64,000 nt of DNA from Hylemonella sp. (GCA_030680575.1 JAUXVI010000049.1:1-64000), one strand, 5' to 3'. Counted from the first letter of the stretch, positions 1 through 9,551 are shown. A program made the numbers and translations. The notes: generated from the letters alone by a model not told the origin.

Positions 1-21
1 TGGGGAGACGTGTGCTAGACC

Positions 22-105
22 ATGACTGCAGCTCCCTCGATACCGGTCATCGATGCTGCCGCGCTGCTGGGTGAGCCAATGACAGCTTTGTGCCAGGCAC
101 CGTGA
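22..105 (+). pseudogene. N-terminal stump of a possible 2OG-Fe(II) oxygenase
   Basis: A 27-codon reading frame opens with ATG at 22, behind a purine-rich GGGGAGA about 15 bases upstream. It reads MTAAPSIPVIDAAALLGEP and stops soon after. The segment IPVIDxxxLL resembles the first strand of isopenicillin-N-synthase-like 2-oxoglutarate/Fe(II) oxygenases, which run to about 330 residues. Nothing downstream continues the family. I infer a gene cut off near codon 20 where the defence island begins. The match is short, so chance similarity is possible. Confidence 0.25.
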
Positions 106-163
106 ACTCAGGTCACGGCCGCGACCGACAGCAACCGCTGCAAAGCCGTCGCCTGCCTTGGAC

Positions 164-201
164 TGCCGACGGTCGGCAACGGGTCGAAGGCGACCCTTCG
201 A
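164..201. repeat. Two adjacent short hairpins at the island's left edge
   Basis: TGCCGAC-G-GTCGGCA (164-178) is a perfect palindrome with a one-base centre. It is followed by TCGAAGG-CGAC-CCTTCGA (184-201), a perfect 7-bp stem with a 4-base loop. No T-tract follows either one, so they do not look like ordinary terminators. The surrounding 106-342 shows no coding sequence. Confidence 0.5.
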
Positions 202-342
202 TCGATCCGTTGCGGCTGACGGCAAACAGCCTTGACCCGACGTCAAAGCATTGAAAGTCATCCATGCAGCGGGTGCCGTGATTCAATCAAACCTTCCCAT
301 TGACGGCTGCCGGTTGAGCTGCTCACGCGTGTAGCATCCCGG

Positions 343-3252
343 CTACTCAAGTTTTACCGCACAGTCGCCTGAGACCACCGTCGACTTGTCTGAAATCACT
401 GCGGGGACACCCGGCCCTGTCACAGGTTGGCCAGCCTTGATGCGCGCCGCAACGGTTGCGTTCAAAGCAAGGACCTGGGCGACCACGTCCTTCTTGCTGT
501 CAAACCCGTAGGCGGTCACCACGGCCTTGTCCAGAGCATCGTGGGCGTCTCGAAGTGGGTTCTTCCCTGGTAGCGCCAGGGTGTCGTAAAGCACTCGAAG
601 CCCGCCTTTCGCCGTCTTGAGCGCAGTGGTTCGCACGGCTTGGAGCTTGCGCGACGCTTCAACCACCGCAGTGACTTGCGCCGCCGTAGGGCTCTGTGGC
701 CAGGGGAAGGTGCCGAAGACGTTGGTCGAGGAATAACGAGGGTCCGACTTCATGTTCGATCGCTTGCTCATGAACCACTCGATGTGCACCTTTGACTGCA
801 GGACACCGAAGCTGTAGTCGTCATCAAAGGCAAACACCTGCAGCGCGTCGCCAGGCTTCACCTTCGAGCTCACGAAGAAGAGAATAGGCCTAGAGGTCAC
901 CCGGGAACAAGCGAGGTAGCGCGGTAGACCCGCGATTGCTTGCAGCAAGTCTGTACGCCGGTATGACAGCTGCCACCACCTGTCCAGGAACTGCACGTGG
1001 TGGGAGCGCTCCTCCTCGTCATCCTCTCTCTTCTTGGCCGCCTCCTCACGCTTTGGCAGCACGTTTTGCTTGACCAGCTCCAAGGTCTTGGGGAACTGTT
1101 GCGCTGCAAGCAAGTCTCGCTCGCCGAAGTCCAAGATCATGCGGCTTGGCTTCGTGGCGCCACCGAGCACTTCCTTGCCCACAACATAGGGGCTCAGCAG
1201 CTGCGAAGCGTCCACTTCCTTGGCAACGAGCGCCTGCGCTGCGTCGAGCTTGAGAACAAAGTCTTCGTGGCCTGGCGTGACGCCCTGGAACGTGCGCTTT
1301 GGCTTGCTGTTGCAGGCAAGTGCAACCGCGGTCTTAGTGTCGGTCTTGTCTGAGAGTGATGAGCTGATGTACGATACCTCTCGCATGTCGAGGTCGTACT
1401 CTTTGGCCGCACGCACCGTGCCTTTGGCACTCTTGGGTTTGCGCAGGGCTTCCTTGGTCTTGAACCACAGGCGCCTTGTCTCTGGCAGCACTGCGTCGTC
1501 TTGAGACTTCACCCAGTTGGCGATGGAGACGTGAACGTTGGCGTCACCAGACCAAGGCTGGTTGTCCACCGCTTCGATAACGGTGCCGCTGACCGTCACG
1601 TGATCAAGGCCTCCGATGCGAGACTCGTTGCTGCGGATGTTCTGGGTGCCGACAAGACCAGCTCGACCCTGCAGTGGGTCTGCGGCCGTGCAGAGTGGCA
1701 GCGCGTCATGTGTCCGCCTAATCCAGTAGACGCAGAAGTCGGCCATCCCAGGCACCTCGGGGTAGGCTCGGCGGATACGCTCGATGTAGGCCTGACCGAG
1801 CTCTGTCTTCATCTTCTTCACGCCCAGGAAAGGCGGGTTGCCGATGATGACGTCAGCCGTGGGCCACTCGGACCTGCTCCCCGTATCGGTGACCAAGGCG
1901 TCTCGGTGCACTATGTTGCTGTCCAGGTTGTCCAGGGGCAGCGCAGACTCCGAGACGTGGAGCTCATCGATGCTGAGCTTGTGAGCCAGCATCATTGTGA
2001 CCTTGGCAATCTCCACGGCAAACGGATTGACGTCCATGCCATAGAAGTTGGTCGTCGTCACGAAACCCAGGGTGCGCTGATTGACGTCCACCGACTTCGG
2101 AAAGCGATCGGCCATGCGGTTGTAGAGCTGTGCCTCGAGGCGCTTAAGTTCACGGTACGCAGTGAAGAGAAAGTTGCCGCTCCCGCACGCCGGGTCCAGT
2201 ACTGTGAAGGTCTGCATGCGGTGCGCCAACGCCTGCATCTCGGAGAGGGTCTTCGTCCCCTCAATAGCTGCTCGCCATGGCTCGACGATGGTCGGTCCGA
2301 CGATCTTCATAATGTCAACCGGCGATGTGAAATGCGCGCCCTGCGCGTGTCGCTCCTCTTTGCCCAGCGAGTGCTCGAACAAAGTGCCGAAGATTTCCGG
2401 TCGGACCTTGGACCAGTTGAAGTCACAGGCCTCCTTCAGGAGTGAGCGCTCTTCGTCGATCAACTCGACCCTCGCTGGGTTGGCGTACAGGCCTCCGTTG
2501 AAGTACGCCACGCCCTTGTATCGGCCGCCCGGGTTGCCTGAGGCACGGTTCATGGCCTCGAACAGGCCGCCCAGAATGTCGTAGGTGTCCTCTGGCGACT
2601 TGCACTCGTCAAGCAGCCGCTTCACCAGATACTTCTCCAGCAGCCCAATGTCTTCCGCAAAGAAGGCCATGAGGATTTGGAGGATGAAGCGCTGAGCGAG
2701 GGGTCGCTCGATGCCGCGCCTGACCATCGCGTTGAAGCACTTTGCCAGCTTGTCCGCGGCCTCCCGAGTGACCTCTTCGTGGTGGTTGCCAAAGACCGGA
2801 GCGACGTCGCCTGGAAAGAGGAAGTTCAGCGCCCCGTAGCGGTTCGGGAGGTCAACAAGCTTGACCGTCTCGACCGGCGTGTCCATCTGGGTCTCGAAGT
2901 CGTAGACCCAGAACTCGTCGAAGTTGCACAGCACTGCATACCTGGGACGGTTAGGTACCAGGTAGGTCCAGTACTCGAAGGCTTGCCGGTAGTGCCTCTT
3001 GAGGTCAGCACCCCGCTTCTTCATCTCCACGACAACGCGTGGCTTCCACACCAGGTCTGCGAAGGACGTGCCGCCGGTGTCGTTCTTCTTGACGCGCTCC
3101 TCGCACTTTGCGCCTGCTTCCAGCAAGCCTTTATGGCCAAAGGCTTGGAAAAGGTAGTTCAAATAGATCTGCGCCTCGCCCTTCTCATCGCCCTTGATGT
3201 GCCCGTCCACCCAAGCAACGAACTCTTCGAGCTTCTTCGTCTTATCGCTCAT
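343..3252 (-). CDS. Type IIL (MmeI-like) restriction-modification fusion protein
   Basis: This 969-residue single-chain enzyme should both methylate and cut DNA. The N-terminal nuclease motif is D66-x9-E76-M-K78, the same D-x9-ExK spacing as in MmeI. A helical connector follows. An amino-methyltransferase carries the SAM motif DPACGSG at 353-359 and the catalytic NPPF at 472-475, and a C-terminal target-recognition region follows. NPPF implies N6-adenine methylation. MmeI is about 920 residues, so the length fits. In MmeI relatives one strand is methylated and cleavage falls about 20 bases away. The ATG at 3250-3252 has AGGGA about 9 bases upstream. No separate methylase or specificity gene is nearby, as expected for this class. 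It is transcribed away from the AlbA_2-NACHT operon. The recognition site cannot be read from sequence alone. Confidence 0.88.
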   Translation of the reverse strand: MSDKTKKLEEFVAWVDGHIKGDEKGEAQIYLNYLFQAFGHKGLLEAGAKCEERVKKNDTGGTSFADLVWKPRVVVEMKKRGADLKRHYRQAFEYWTYLVPNRPRYAVLCNFDEFWVYDFETQMDTPVETVKLVDLPNRYGALNFLFPGDVAPVFGNHHEEVTREAADKLAKCFNAMVRRGIERPLAQRFILQILMAFFAEDIGLLEKYLVKRLLDECKSPEDTYDILGGLFEAMNRASGNPGGRYKGVAYFNGGLYANPARVELIDEERSLLKEACDFNWSKVRPEIFGTLFEHSLGKEERHAQGAHFTSPVDIMKIVGPTIVEPWRAAIEGTKTLSEMQALAHRMQTFTVLDPACGSGNFLFTAYRELKRLEAQLYNRMADRFPKSVDVNQRTLGFVTTTNFYGMDVNPFAVEIAKVTMMLAHKLSIDELHVSESALPLDNLDSNIVHRDALVTDTGSRSEWPTADVIIGNPPFLGVKKMKTELGQAYIERIRRAYPEVPGMADFCVYWIRRTHDALPLCTAADPLQGRAGLVGTQNIRSNESRIGGLDHVTVSGTVIEAVDNQPWSGDANVHVSIANWVKSQDDAVLPETRRLWFKTKEALRKPKSAKGTVRAAKEYDLDMREVSYISSSLSDKTDTKTAVALACNSKPKRTFQGVTPGHEDFVLKLDAAQALVAKEVDASQLLSPYVVGKEVLGGATKPSRMILDFGERDLLAAQQFPKTLELVKQNVLPKREEAAKKREDDEEERSHHVQFLDRWWQLSYRRTDLLQAIAGLPRYLACSRVTSRPILFFVSSKVKPGDALQVFAFDDDYSFGVLQSKVHIEWFMSKRSNMKSDPRYSSTNVFGTFPWPQSPTAAQVTAVVEASRKLQAVRTTALKTAKGGLRVLYDTLALPGKNPLRDAHDALDKAVVTAYGFDSKKDVVAQVLALNATVAARIKAGQPVTGPGVPAVISDKSTVVSGDCAVKLE

Positions 3253-3625
3253 GCGCGTTTGTTCCCTAAGCTGTACATGCTCGCAGAATACTAAATGATT
3301 TCCCGACCTACCTGCCTGCCTAAACGTCGGCTAACGAATCGTTAGACGCCGCTCGGCAGGGGTGCCTCGAACGACGTAGATCAGCCTGGAGCCGACATCG
3401 TGATCGGGAAGGTCCGGTGTGCAGCGATTGCGTTCTTCCTCTTCATCGAACTCGACGCCCTAAAGCTGCCGTTCAACGTTTGAGTTCAGCGGGCGACCAA
3501 GCCATCCGCTGCATCGGACAGCCGGTTCCTAGGAGAAAATACACTCGGTGACGTAAAAAGCGGATCGAGGTCGTTACGCCGTTTAGGCAGCCCAGGGTCT
3601 TGGGCGTGCCCAGAAAGTACTCTTG
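3253..3625. other. Divergent intergenic region of the defence island
   Basis: These 373 bases separate two divergently transcribed defence genes and must hold both promoters. I see no convincing ORF. The one clear structure is the palindrome at 3331-3345, listed separately. No strong sigma-70 hexamer pair stands out. Confidence 0.6.
3331..3345. repeat. Perfect palindrome, possible operator or attC-like half-site
   Basis: CTAACGA-A-TCGTTAG has 7-bp arms around one base. Read on the plus strand, GTTAGAC (3341-3347) fits the integron core-site consensus GTTRRRY; on the minus strand GTCTAAC fits RYYYAAC. A complete attC (about 57 bases or more, with two core sites) is not present. A dimeric repressor site controlling the divergent promoters is an equal alternative. 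Confidence 0.4.
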
Positions 3626-4813
3626 ATGATTCCGAAAGCCATAACCGAGTTGCTGCCCGAAGACTTCGACCGCCTGGTTGCTGACCAGGTCCAGGAAGGC
3701 AATCAGCTCGACTTCAAGCAGGCCATCGTCGGCGGCACGGATGCGGACAAGAAGAAGTTCGCTGCTGACGTGTGCGCGTTTGCGAACACACGTGGTGGTG
3801 ACATCGTCATCGGAGTTCGTGAGGTGGGCGGCGTGGCCGTAGAGGTGGTTCCTTTGGCCATAGACCCGGACCAGGAGACGCTGCGGCTGCAAAACATAGT
3901 TGCCGACAACTTCGACCCGCGTATCGTCGGTGTGCAGATTGCGCCAGTGGCATACGGAGCTGGCCACGTGCTGGTCGTTCGCGTTCCGCAGTCTGTGCAG
4001 GGCCTGCATCGCAGCAAGTATGACCAGCATTTTCATATCCGGGAGTCCCGGTCAAATCGCCACCTCGACGTCGCCTCGTTGATTACCCGCGTGGATATGC
4101 TTCGAGGACAACGGGACCGCCGCGAGGATTTCATTGCTGAACGCTATGCGGCGGTACTCACCAATCGCACCCCGGTGATACTTCGACCAGGACCCAAGGT
4201 GATGGTTCACGTGTTCCAGGCCCACTCAGCCTTCGGCACGGACATGCTGAACGTCGTGCCGGCAGCTGCCGCTGGCGCCCTGCCCGTTCCGTCGCTTGCG
4301 CAAGGCGGGGTGGACTTTCGGATGACGTTCGAAGGCCCCATGCATCACGCACCCATCAACGACGGAAGGACCCGCGCCTTCACCCTTGTTCACCACGTCG
4401 GCGTGCTTGAGGGCGCGTGGAAGGTGGCGGACCCTCGGGAAGGCCGCATAGAGGTGCCGGCTGAGACGTTGGAGTCCCAGGTTCTCAACTTCGTCCGAGC
4501 GCTCATCGAACGAGCACGTGGTCTGTTGACCCTGGACGTCCCCCTAGTCGTCCGTATTGCGCTGGTGGGCGCTGAAGGTGCGGTCGTGGTGACAAACAAC
4601 CGAGAGCTTCGCCGGCGCTACGAGGAAGACACACCACTTTCCCCCATCGACCGTACTGCCCTGCAACTCCCAGATGTCTTTGTGAACGACTGGCCTGTGG
4701 CCGACCTGCCAGAGCTGCTCCGTCCTGCCTTCGATAGGCTCTGGCAGGCGTCAGGGTTCTTTCGCAGCTATCAATACATAGAGCAAGACGGCCGGTTCGT
4801 CTGGCAAGGTTGA
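3626..4813 (+). CDS. Schlafen/AlbA_2-domain protein, partner of the NACHT NTPase
   Basis: A 395-residue protein. Residues about 5-150 look like an AlbA_2 (Schlafen) domain: the acidic-lysine motif E24-xxxx-D29-F-K31, then D48 and the family signature FANTRGGDIVIGV (about 52-64). In animal Schlafen proteins the equivalent acidic residues cut tRNA; bacterial AlbA_2 proteins are often called only ATP- or DNA-binding. The remaining 240 residues show no motif I know. ATG at 3626 (AGAAAG about 9 bases upstream) is preferred over the adjoining TTG at 3623. Its stop at 4811-4813 lies 11 bases before the NACHT ATG, so the two genes are almost surely one operon. I infer an effector or regulator in a defence system; nuclease activity is unproven. 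Confidence 0.72.
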   Translation: MIPKAITELLPEDFDRLVADQVQEGNQLDFKQAIVGGTDADKKKFAADVCAFANTRGGDIVIGVREVGGVAVEVVPLAIDPDQETLRLQNIVADNFDPRIVGVQIAPVAYGAGHVLVVRVPQSVQGLHRSKYDQHFHIRESRSNRHLDVASLITRVDMLRGQRDRREDFIAERYAAVLTNRTPVILRPGPKVMVHVFQAHSAFGTDMLNVVPAAAAGALPVPSLAQGGVDFRMTFEGPMHHAPINDGRTRAFTLVHHVGVLEGAWKVADPREGRIEVPAETLESQVLNFVRALIERARGLLTLDVPLVVRIALVGAEGAVVVTNNRELRRRYEEDTPLSPIDRTALQLPDVFVNDWPVADLPELLRPAFDRLWQASGFFRSYQYIEQDGRFVWQG

Positions 4814-4824
4814 GGAGCGGCGCG

Positions 4825-7800
4825 ATGCTGGAATGGTTGGCCGACTCGGCGCTCGGAAAAGCAGCCGATTGGATGATGAACAAGGTGGCAGGCCTCGACA
4901 AACGGGTGGCCGCTCGCGCAGCCTTACAGGGGGGTGATGCCCTGGGGGCGCTCACCGCAAAAGGGCAAGTTGCCGCCGCTATCGAACAATTGCTCCGCGA
5001 GCCAATGCTGCCGGATGCCGTAAGGCTAACGGGCACCGTGCGGGAATGGCTGACTGGGGCAAAAACACAGGAGGCTCTTACGCAGTACCTACTGGCCAGG
5101 TTGGGCGGCAACCCCAACCTGGCCAATGATGCTCTGACCTCCCTAGCTCAGGGGTACTCGCAAGCCACAGGAGAGGTCCCGCAGCTAGCGCTGGGGCATG
5201 TGGAGGCCGTAGCGAGCTATGTGGCGACCACTGTCTCCAACGCCCCCAATTTCCTGGCTGCACAGGTGGCAGAAATAGCTGCGGACCGCCGCGAGATGCG
5301 CCTTGCAAAGGCCCCCGCTCCAAATCCCGAAGCTCTCAGGTCGGGGGCTCGAGACCTGCTTGAAGAAGCTCCAAAAGCCGCCAAGCTATTGGTCCAGCGA
5401 ATTCCCTGCGCGTTTGCGACCGGGGTTGAGGCCGGCCCGCACGAGCGACTGGACGTGGCGTCATTGATGACTCTCCTGCCGGAGCGAAAGCTTGTTGTCA
5501 TCGCGGGTGAGGGCGGCATCGGGAAGACGACGGCGCTCGTGGAGCTGGGGGAATCGCTTCTCCAGAACCCCGGGATGCCCGTTCCGCTGTATGCATCGGC
5601 CCCCAATTGGCTGCGGTCCGAGCAGCCCCTGTTGGACTACCTTGCCAGCAGGCGTGCCGTACAGCGGGCGGCGATAGACAGGGATGGGTTGTCGTCGCTC
5701 TTCCTGGACGGAAGGGTGGCGCTGCTCCTCAACGGTTGGAATGAAATTGCGGCCGCCGACAAAGCTCGCGCCATCGCCAGTGCAGAAGACTTTCTTGCGG
5801 ACCATCGGGGCGCGATGGTTGTTTGTACGTCGCGGCGTGCAGAGGGTCCATTCGCTGCCGCCACTGGCGTTGTGGTCAACGTACTCGAGTTCAACTGGGA
5901 CCGGCAGCGCGCGTTGGTCGCGCGAGCCCTTCCCGGCGGAGCGGGTGATGGACTGCTGAATCGGCTGCAGACTGATACGCCGCTGAGACACACGGCTCGT
6001 AATCCCCTCATCCTGTCCAGCGCCATTCTCTTGGCACAACGCGGGCACGAGGTGCCAGCCACCATGTACGGGCTGCTGGAGGCCGTGCAGCCCATCCTGG
6101 AGGCTCCAGATCAACGGCAAGCGGCTCTAGAGGTTGCGCCGCTCTATAGTCAGCACCGGACATACCTGAAGGCACTGGCACGCTACCTGACGGATGCTGG
6201 TAAGGTGGACATGCATGTCAATGAGGCGCGCAGGGTCGTTGGCAGCGCCCTGGCAGAGCTGAAGCAATCAGAAGGATTTCGAGGCCACGACGTTGAACCG
6301 TCAGAGGTCGTTGATGCCTTGTGCAATACCCACCTCTTGCATCGCGACCGCGACTCGGAAGTCCTGAAGTTCTGTCATCAACGGTTCCAGGAATTCTTCG
6401 CCGCAACCTGGGTTCTCGAGCAGCTAACCGTGGACGGATCGACTGTCGCGCAGCAGCAGGAGCTGGTGCGAGAGGTATTCAACAAGCCGGCATGGACCGA
6501 ATCGCTTGACCTGCTCGCAGAGAAGTTGGTTGCCGATGGGTTGGCCGCGCCGCGAGCGCAGCTGGTTGCGCTGGCAATTCGTGCGGACCTGACGCTCGCC
6601 AGCAAGTTGGCCGGAGAGGTTCAGATGGGGGCAGAGACGAATGGTCCTTTTGCGCAGCTCATCGAAGGCATTAGGCAGCTCCATGCGGCGACGTCGAACA
6701 GCGCCAAAATGCACGCGCTGGCATGCATGGCGCTGACTCGGTCGCCCGTGTTCGCACCCGAGCTCACGGCGCTGCTTGAAACCAAAGACCGTTTGGACGT
6801 GTTGGCGCTCATCAATGATGCAGGCGGCTTGAGTGTGAGGTCATTTGGCGACGACATCGCGAACCGGTTCAGAGCTTGGCCCACGGAACAAAAACACAAA
6901 CTGTTGCAGGAGCTTGGCAGCCAGCGCGAGAACCTTTCGTTTTTGAAGGATGTCGCGTGTTGCGACGCTGACCCTGGCGTGCGTGCTCGAGGCATCACGA
7001 CCCTTGCATGGGAGTTTCCGGCCTCGGATGCTGCGCTGGATGCCTGGTTCTCATCATCCGACGATACGAAGCTCAACCGCGAGGCATTCCATTCGGTGAT
7101 TGATGTTGGCAACCACGAACGCGTTCCAGCCCTGATATCGGAAGTCCGGAGGCTGGCCGAAGCTAGCGGTGACAAGAACTTGTTGCTGCAGTTGGCACGC
7201 GAGCTGCCGATGAACGAGCGCGAATTTGCACTGGATGTTGCCAAGGAAGAGCTGGCGAAGCCAGACCACTTCCTTCACCCTCGCGACGAGACCATCCAGC
7301 TGGTTGCACTGCTAGACCCTGCGGCCTTGCAGGCCATCGCTGAAGAGAAGCTTCTGGAACGCCGCACAGTTCAGGACTGGGTTGCCTCGCACTTGGAGGC
7401 GTTGCAGAAACCTGAACGGAGTGCCGCCTTCGCCAGAGTGTTCGCCCGTGCCAAGGGCGTCGGTGAAGAGAAAGTGGACGCCGCAAGAATAGGCAAGCTT
7501 GCAGGCAGTGCCGAAATCAGAGCCGTTCTGGACGAATGGCTAGAAGTTTCTTTGTCTGACCAGGAATCTAGGAACCTAGAGCGGTTCCTGTCGCGGGTGC
7601 TCGGGGCGGCGAGTACTGAGGACCTATGTGCAGCGGCTCTCGCGCGCAAAGGCGAGCTGAACTACTCGCAAGTACGCAGGACGCTTGAACTTCTTGTTCA
7701 GCCCCAATTCGTTGAGCGCTCTGCGGACCATCCTGACCAACGCCGCAGAACGCTACAGCCGGAAGCGGCCCAAGCCCTGCTGGATGCTTACTGGGATTTG

Positions 7801-9306
7801 CCTGAACCTGAAGGTACCCAAGCCGCTGGCGTCAAAGCCGCGCTGTGTCTCCTTCTATCCCGGGCGGATTCGGTTCGCTTCGCAGACAAAATCTTCGAGG
7901 GCCTAATGCTGGAGGCTGAGCGACGGGCGGCTCTTGTGAAAGTGCGCCGTCCTGCGTCTGAGATTTGGTACGGAGATGAGTTCGCTCGCGCAGCGATGAC
8001 AGGGGGCACCGCGATGGCAAAGCGCCTGCTGCCTCTGCTGGATACGCATGATGATGGCAACCTGCTCTTCGATGTGTTGCAACAAATTGCCATATTGCCT
8101 TGGCCCCGAAACAGCTTTCACGCGCGGCTGGACATTGCTGCCCGACAGCAGCGAATTACTGAAGGCTTTGTGGCCCGCCAGCGGGACCAAGAGCTACAAG
8201 AGATTACGGATGAGTTCGCTTTAAAGATTGCGAGCCGTCTGGAGGCATTTGGAGATGCTGCGGTGAGTCCACGGGAGAACCAGTTCCATCGGCGATGGTG
8301 GCTCATGACGTCGCTGGCCAGATTGCCGACAAGGGTCGGATGGCCTGAGCTGCGCAAGTGCCTTATACGGACTGACGTCCCAGCTGACCGGTTCGTGTAT
8401 GCGTTGAACGCGCTTGTATCGCAAGGCGAAAACATCGACGACGACGCGGTGGTGGCCGCGCTTCAGTATCAGTTTGCTGAGCGGATTGCGTCAACGGCAG
8501 GGTTTAACCAGCAAGACACCAGCATGGAAGACTTGGCGGCGCTGCACTTCTTTATTTCGGAAGCGAAGCTGCCGCCTCACGTGCTCGATGCCATGGTCGA
8601 CCAGTGGGCCGGCAAGGCCCAGAGCTATGTGGTTATTCGCAAGCTACGAGAGATTGACACCGCTGCTGCGATGGCGCAGCTCAGCCGACTGACCCGGAAT
8701 GAGATCTTCGAACGAACCGAGGAAGCCATCCAGGCATTGATAGATGCCCCGCACGGACCGGAAAAGCTGCTTGAGCTGGCCCTGGATGGTACGTTGTTCA
8801 AGTTCCTCAAGGGTTACATCGACGCACGTCGGGTCGCAAGCGTGCTCACCCCATTGGTCCATGGTCGTCCTGACGTCCTTCACCAGGTTCTGGACAGCTG
8901 CACAATGCAGAAAACGGCGACGGGAGAAGAACTCGCGTTTGAACTCGTTTCAGCGATTCCCGAGCCTGGCACCAAGGCGCTCGACTACTTGCTGGAGTTT
9001 GTAGACCGCGCGGGCCGGGGCGGAAAAAGTGCCCGCTCCATCTCTTTTGAACGCATGTTCGAAGCGCATGAACCCGTTGAAGGGTCGCCCAACACGCACT
9101 ACTTGTATTCACGCGCCTGCAACCACATTCGGACGGGCCTGTTCGAGATGGTCGTGGCCGCAGGTCCATCAGCGGCGTTGGCTGCCGAGACGTTGTTTGC
9201 GGTCGAGGCCCGCCGCTTTTCGCTCGGGCGGCCGCACGACGAGCCAAGGCACCCAAATGTGGATTCCGAGCATCGCTGGCCACAGTGCCTTTCGGCTGTC
9301 TCGTAG
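4825..9306 (+). CDS. NACHT-type STAND NTPase with long helical-repeat C-terminus (predicted anti-phage sensor)
   Basis: A 1493-residue protein. Residues 1-200 are helical with no domain I recognise. The NACHT core has Walker A GEGGIGKTT at 228-236, a Walker-B-like strand VALLLNGWNE at 298-307 and a sensor strand ending CTSRR near 334-338. At about 516-530 comes the winged-helix signature FCHQRFQEFFAA, typical of NACHT proteins. From about 600 to the end it is helical and HEAT-like, the usual ligand-sensing part of NLR-like proteins. The Walker B acids of the usual DGxDE are N-G-W-N-E here. ATG at 4825 was chosen because GAGGAG lies 7 bases upstream; a TTG at 4810 overlapping the previous stop is the alternative. 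Bacterial NACHT proteins are known anti-phage sensors; pairing with a Schlafen-like gene is what I find unusual. Confidence 0.82.
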   Translation: MLEWLADSALGKAADWMMNKVAGLDKRVAARAALQGGDALGALTAKGQVAAAIEQLLREPMLPDAVRLTGTVREWLTGAKTQEALTQYLLARLGGNPNLANDALTSLAQGYSQATGEVPQLALGHVEAVASYVATTVSNAPNFLAAQVAEIAADRREMRLAKAPAPNPEALRSGARDLLEEAPKAAKLLVQRIPCAFATGVEAGPHERLDVASLMTLLPERKLVVIAGEGGIGKTTALVELGESLLQNPGMPVPLYASAPNWLRSEQPLLDYLASRRAVQRAAIDRDGLSSLFLDGRVALLLNGWNEIAAADKARAIASAEDFLADHRGAMVVCTSRRAEGPFAAATGVVVNVLEFNWDRQRALVARALPGGAGDGLLNRLQTDTPLRHTARNPLILSSAILLAQRGHEVPATMYGLLEAVQPILEAPDQRQAALEVAPLYSQHRTYLKALARYLTDAGKVDMHVNEARRVVGSALAELKQSEGFRGHDVEPSEVVDALCNTHLLHRDRDSEVLKFCHQRFQEFFAATWVLEQLTVDGSTVAQQQELVREVFNKPAWTESLDLLAEKLVADGLAAPRAQLVALAIRADLTLASKLAGEVQMGAETNGPFAQLIEGIRQLHAATSNSAKMHALACMALTRSPVFAPELTALLETKDRLDVLALINDAGGLSVRSFGDDIANRFRAWPTEQKHKLLQELGSQRENLSFLKDVACCDADPGVRARGITTLAWEFPASDAALDAWFSSSDDTKLNREAFHSVIDVGNHERVPALISEVRRLAEASGDKNLLLQLARELPMNEREFALDVAKEELAKPDHFLHPRDETIQLVALLDPAALQAIAEEKLLERRTVQDWVASHLEALQKPERSAAFARVFARAKGVGEEKVDAARIGKLAGSAEIRAVLDEWLEVSLSDQESRNLERFLSRVLGAASTEDLCAAALARKGELNYSQVRRTLELLVQPQFVERSADHPDQRRRTLQPEAAQALLDAYWDLPEPEGTQAAGVKAALCLLLSRADSVRFADKIFEGLMLEAERRAALVKVRRPASEIWYGDEFARAAMTGGTAMAKRLLPLLDTHDDGNLLFDVLQQIAILPWPRNSFHARLDIAARQQRITEGFVARQRDQELQEITDEFALKIASRLEAFGDAAVSPRENQFHRRWWLMTSLARLPTRVGWPELRKCLIRTDVPADRFVYALNALVSQGENIDDDAVVAALQYQFAERIASTAGFNQQDTSMEDLAALHFFISEAKLPPHVLDAMVDQWAGKAQSYVVIRKLREIDTAAAMAQLSRLTRNEIFERTEEAIQALIDAPHGPEKLLELALDGTLFKFLKGYIDARRVASVLTPLVHGRPDVLHQVLDSCTMQKTATGEELAFELVSAIPEPGTKALDYLLEFVDRAGRGGKSARSISFERMFEAHEPVEGSPNTHYLYSRACNHIRTGLFEMVVAAGPSAALAAETLFAVEARRFSLGRPHDEPRHPNVDSEHRWPQCLSAVS

Positions 9307-9527
9307 CCACTCTGGTCCACCGGCAGCTACTAGGCCAGGTTAAGCGTAGTACTTGAAGTTGTACCGTCCCCTGGATGCCCTGCTCGGATCTGAACTGCCG
9401 CAAAGCAGTCGCTGGTGAACTTCTGCAATCAGCCTAAAGCCGACTTCTACCAGCGCAGTGCGAACGAGGTGGCTGCTAGGGGTTCAATCAGGACAGCCGC
9501 TTGGTTTCCACTGGGATGAATTGCTGG

Positions 9528-9546
9528 ATTTGGGCAGAGCCCAAAT
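9528..9546. repeat. Perfect 8-bp hairpin next to terminator
   Basis: ATTTGGGC-AGA-GCCCAAAT forms a perfect 8-bp stem with a 3-base loop. It lies 5 bases from the hairpin at 9552-9573. It has no T-tract on either side; it may protect the 3' end of a transcript or be an island-boundary remnant. Confidence 0.5.
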
Positions 9547-9551
9547 GAAAT

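Noticed and set aside
3290-3360. Complete integron attC site
   Set aside because: Only one core-like end is present and the arms are too short; kept only as a weak possibility.
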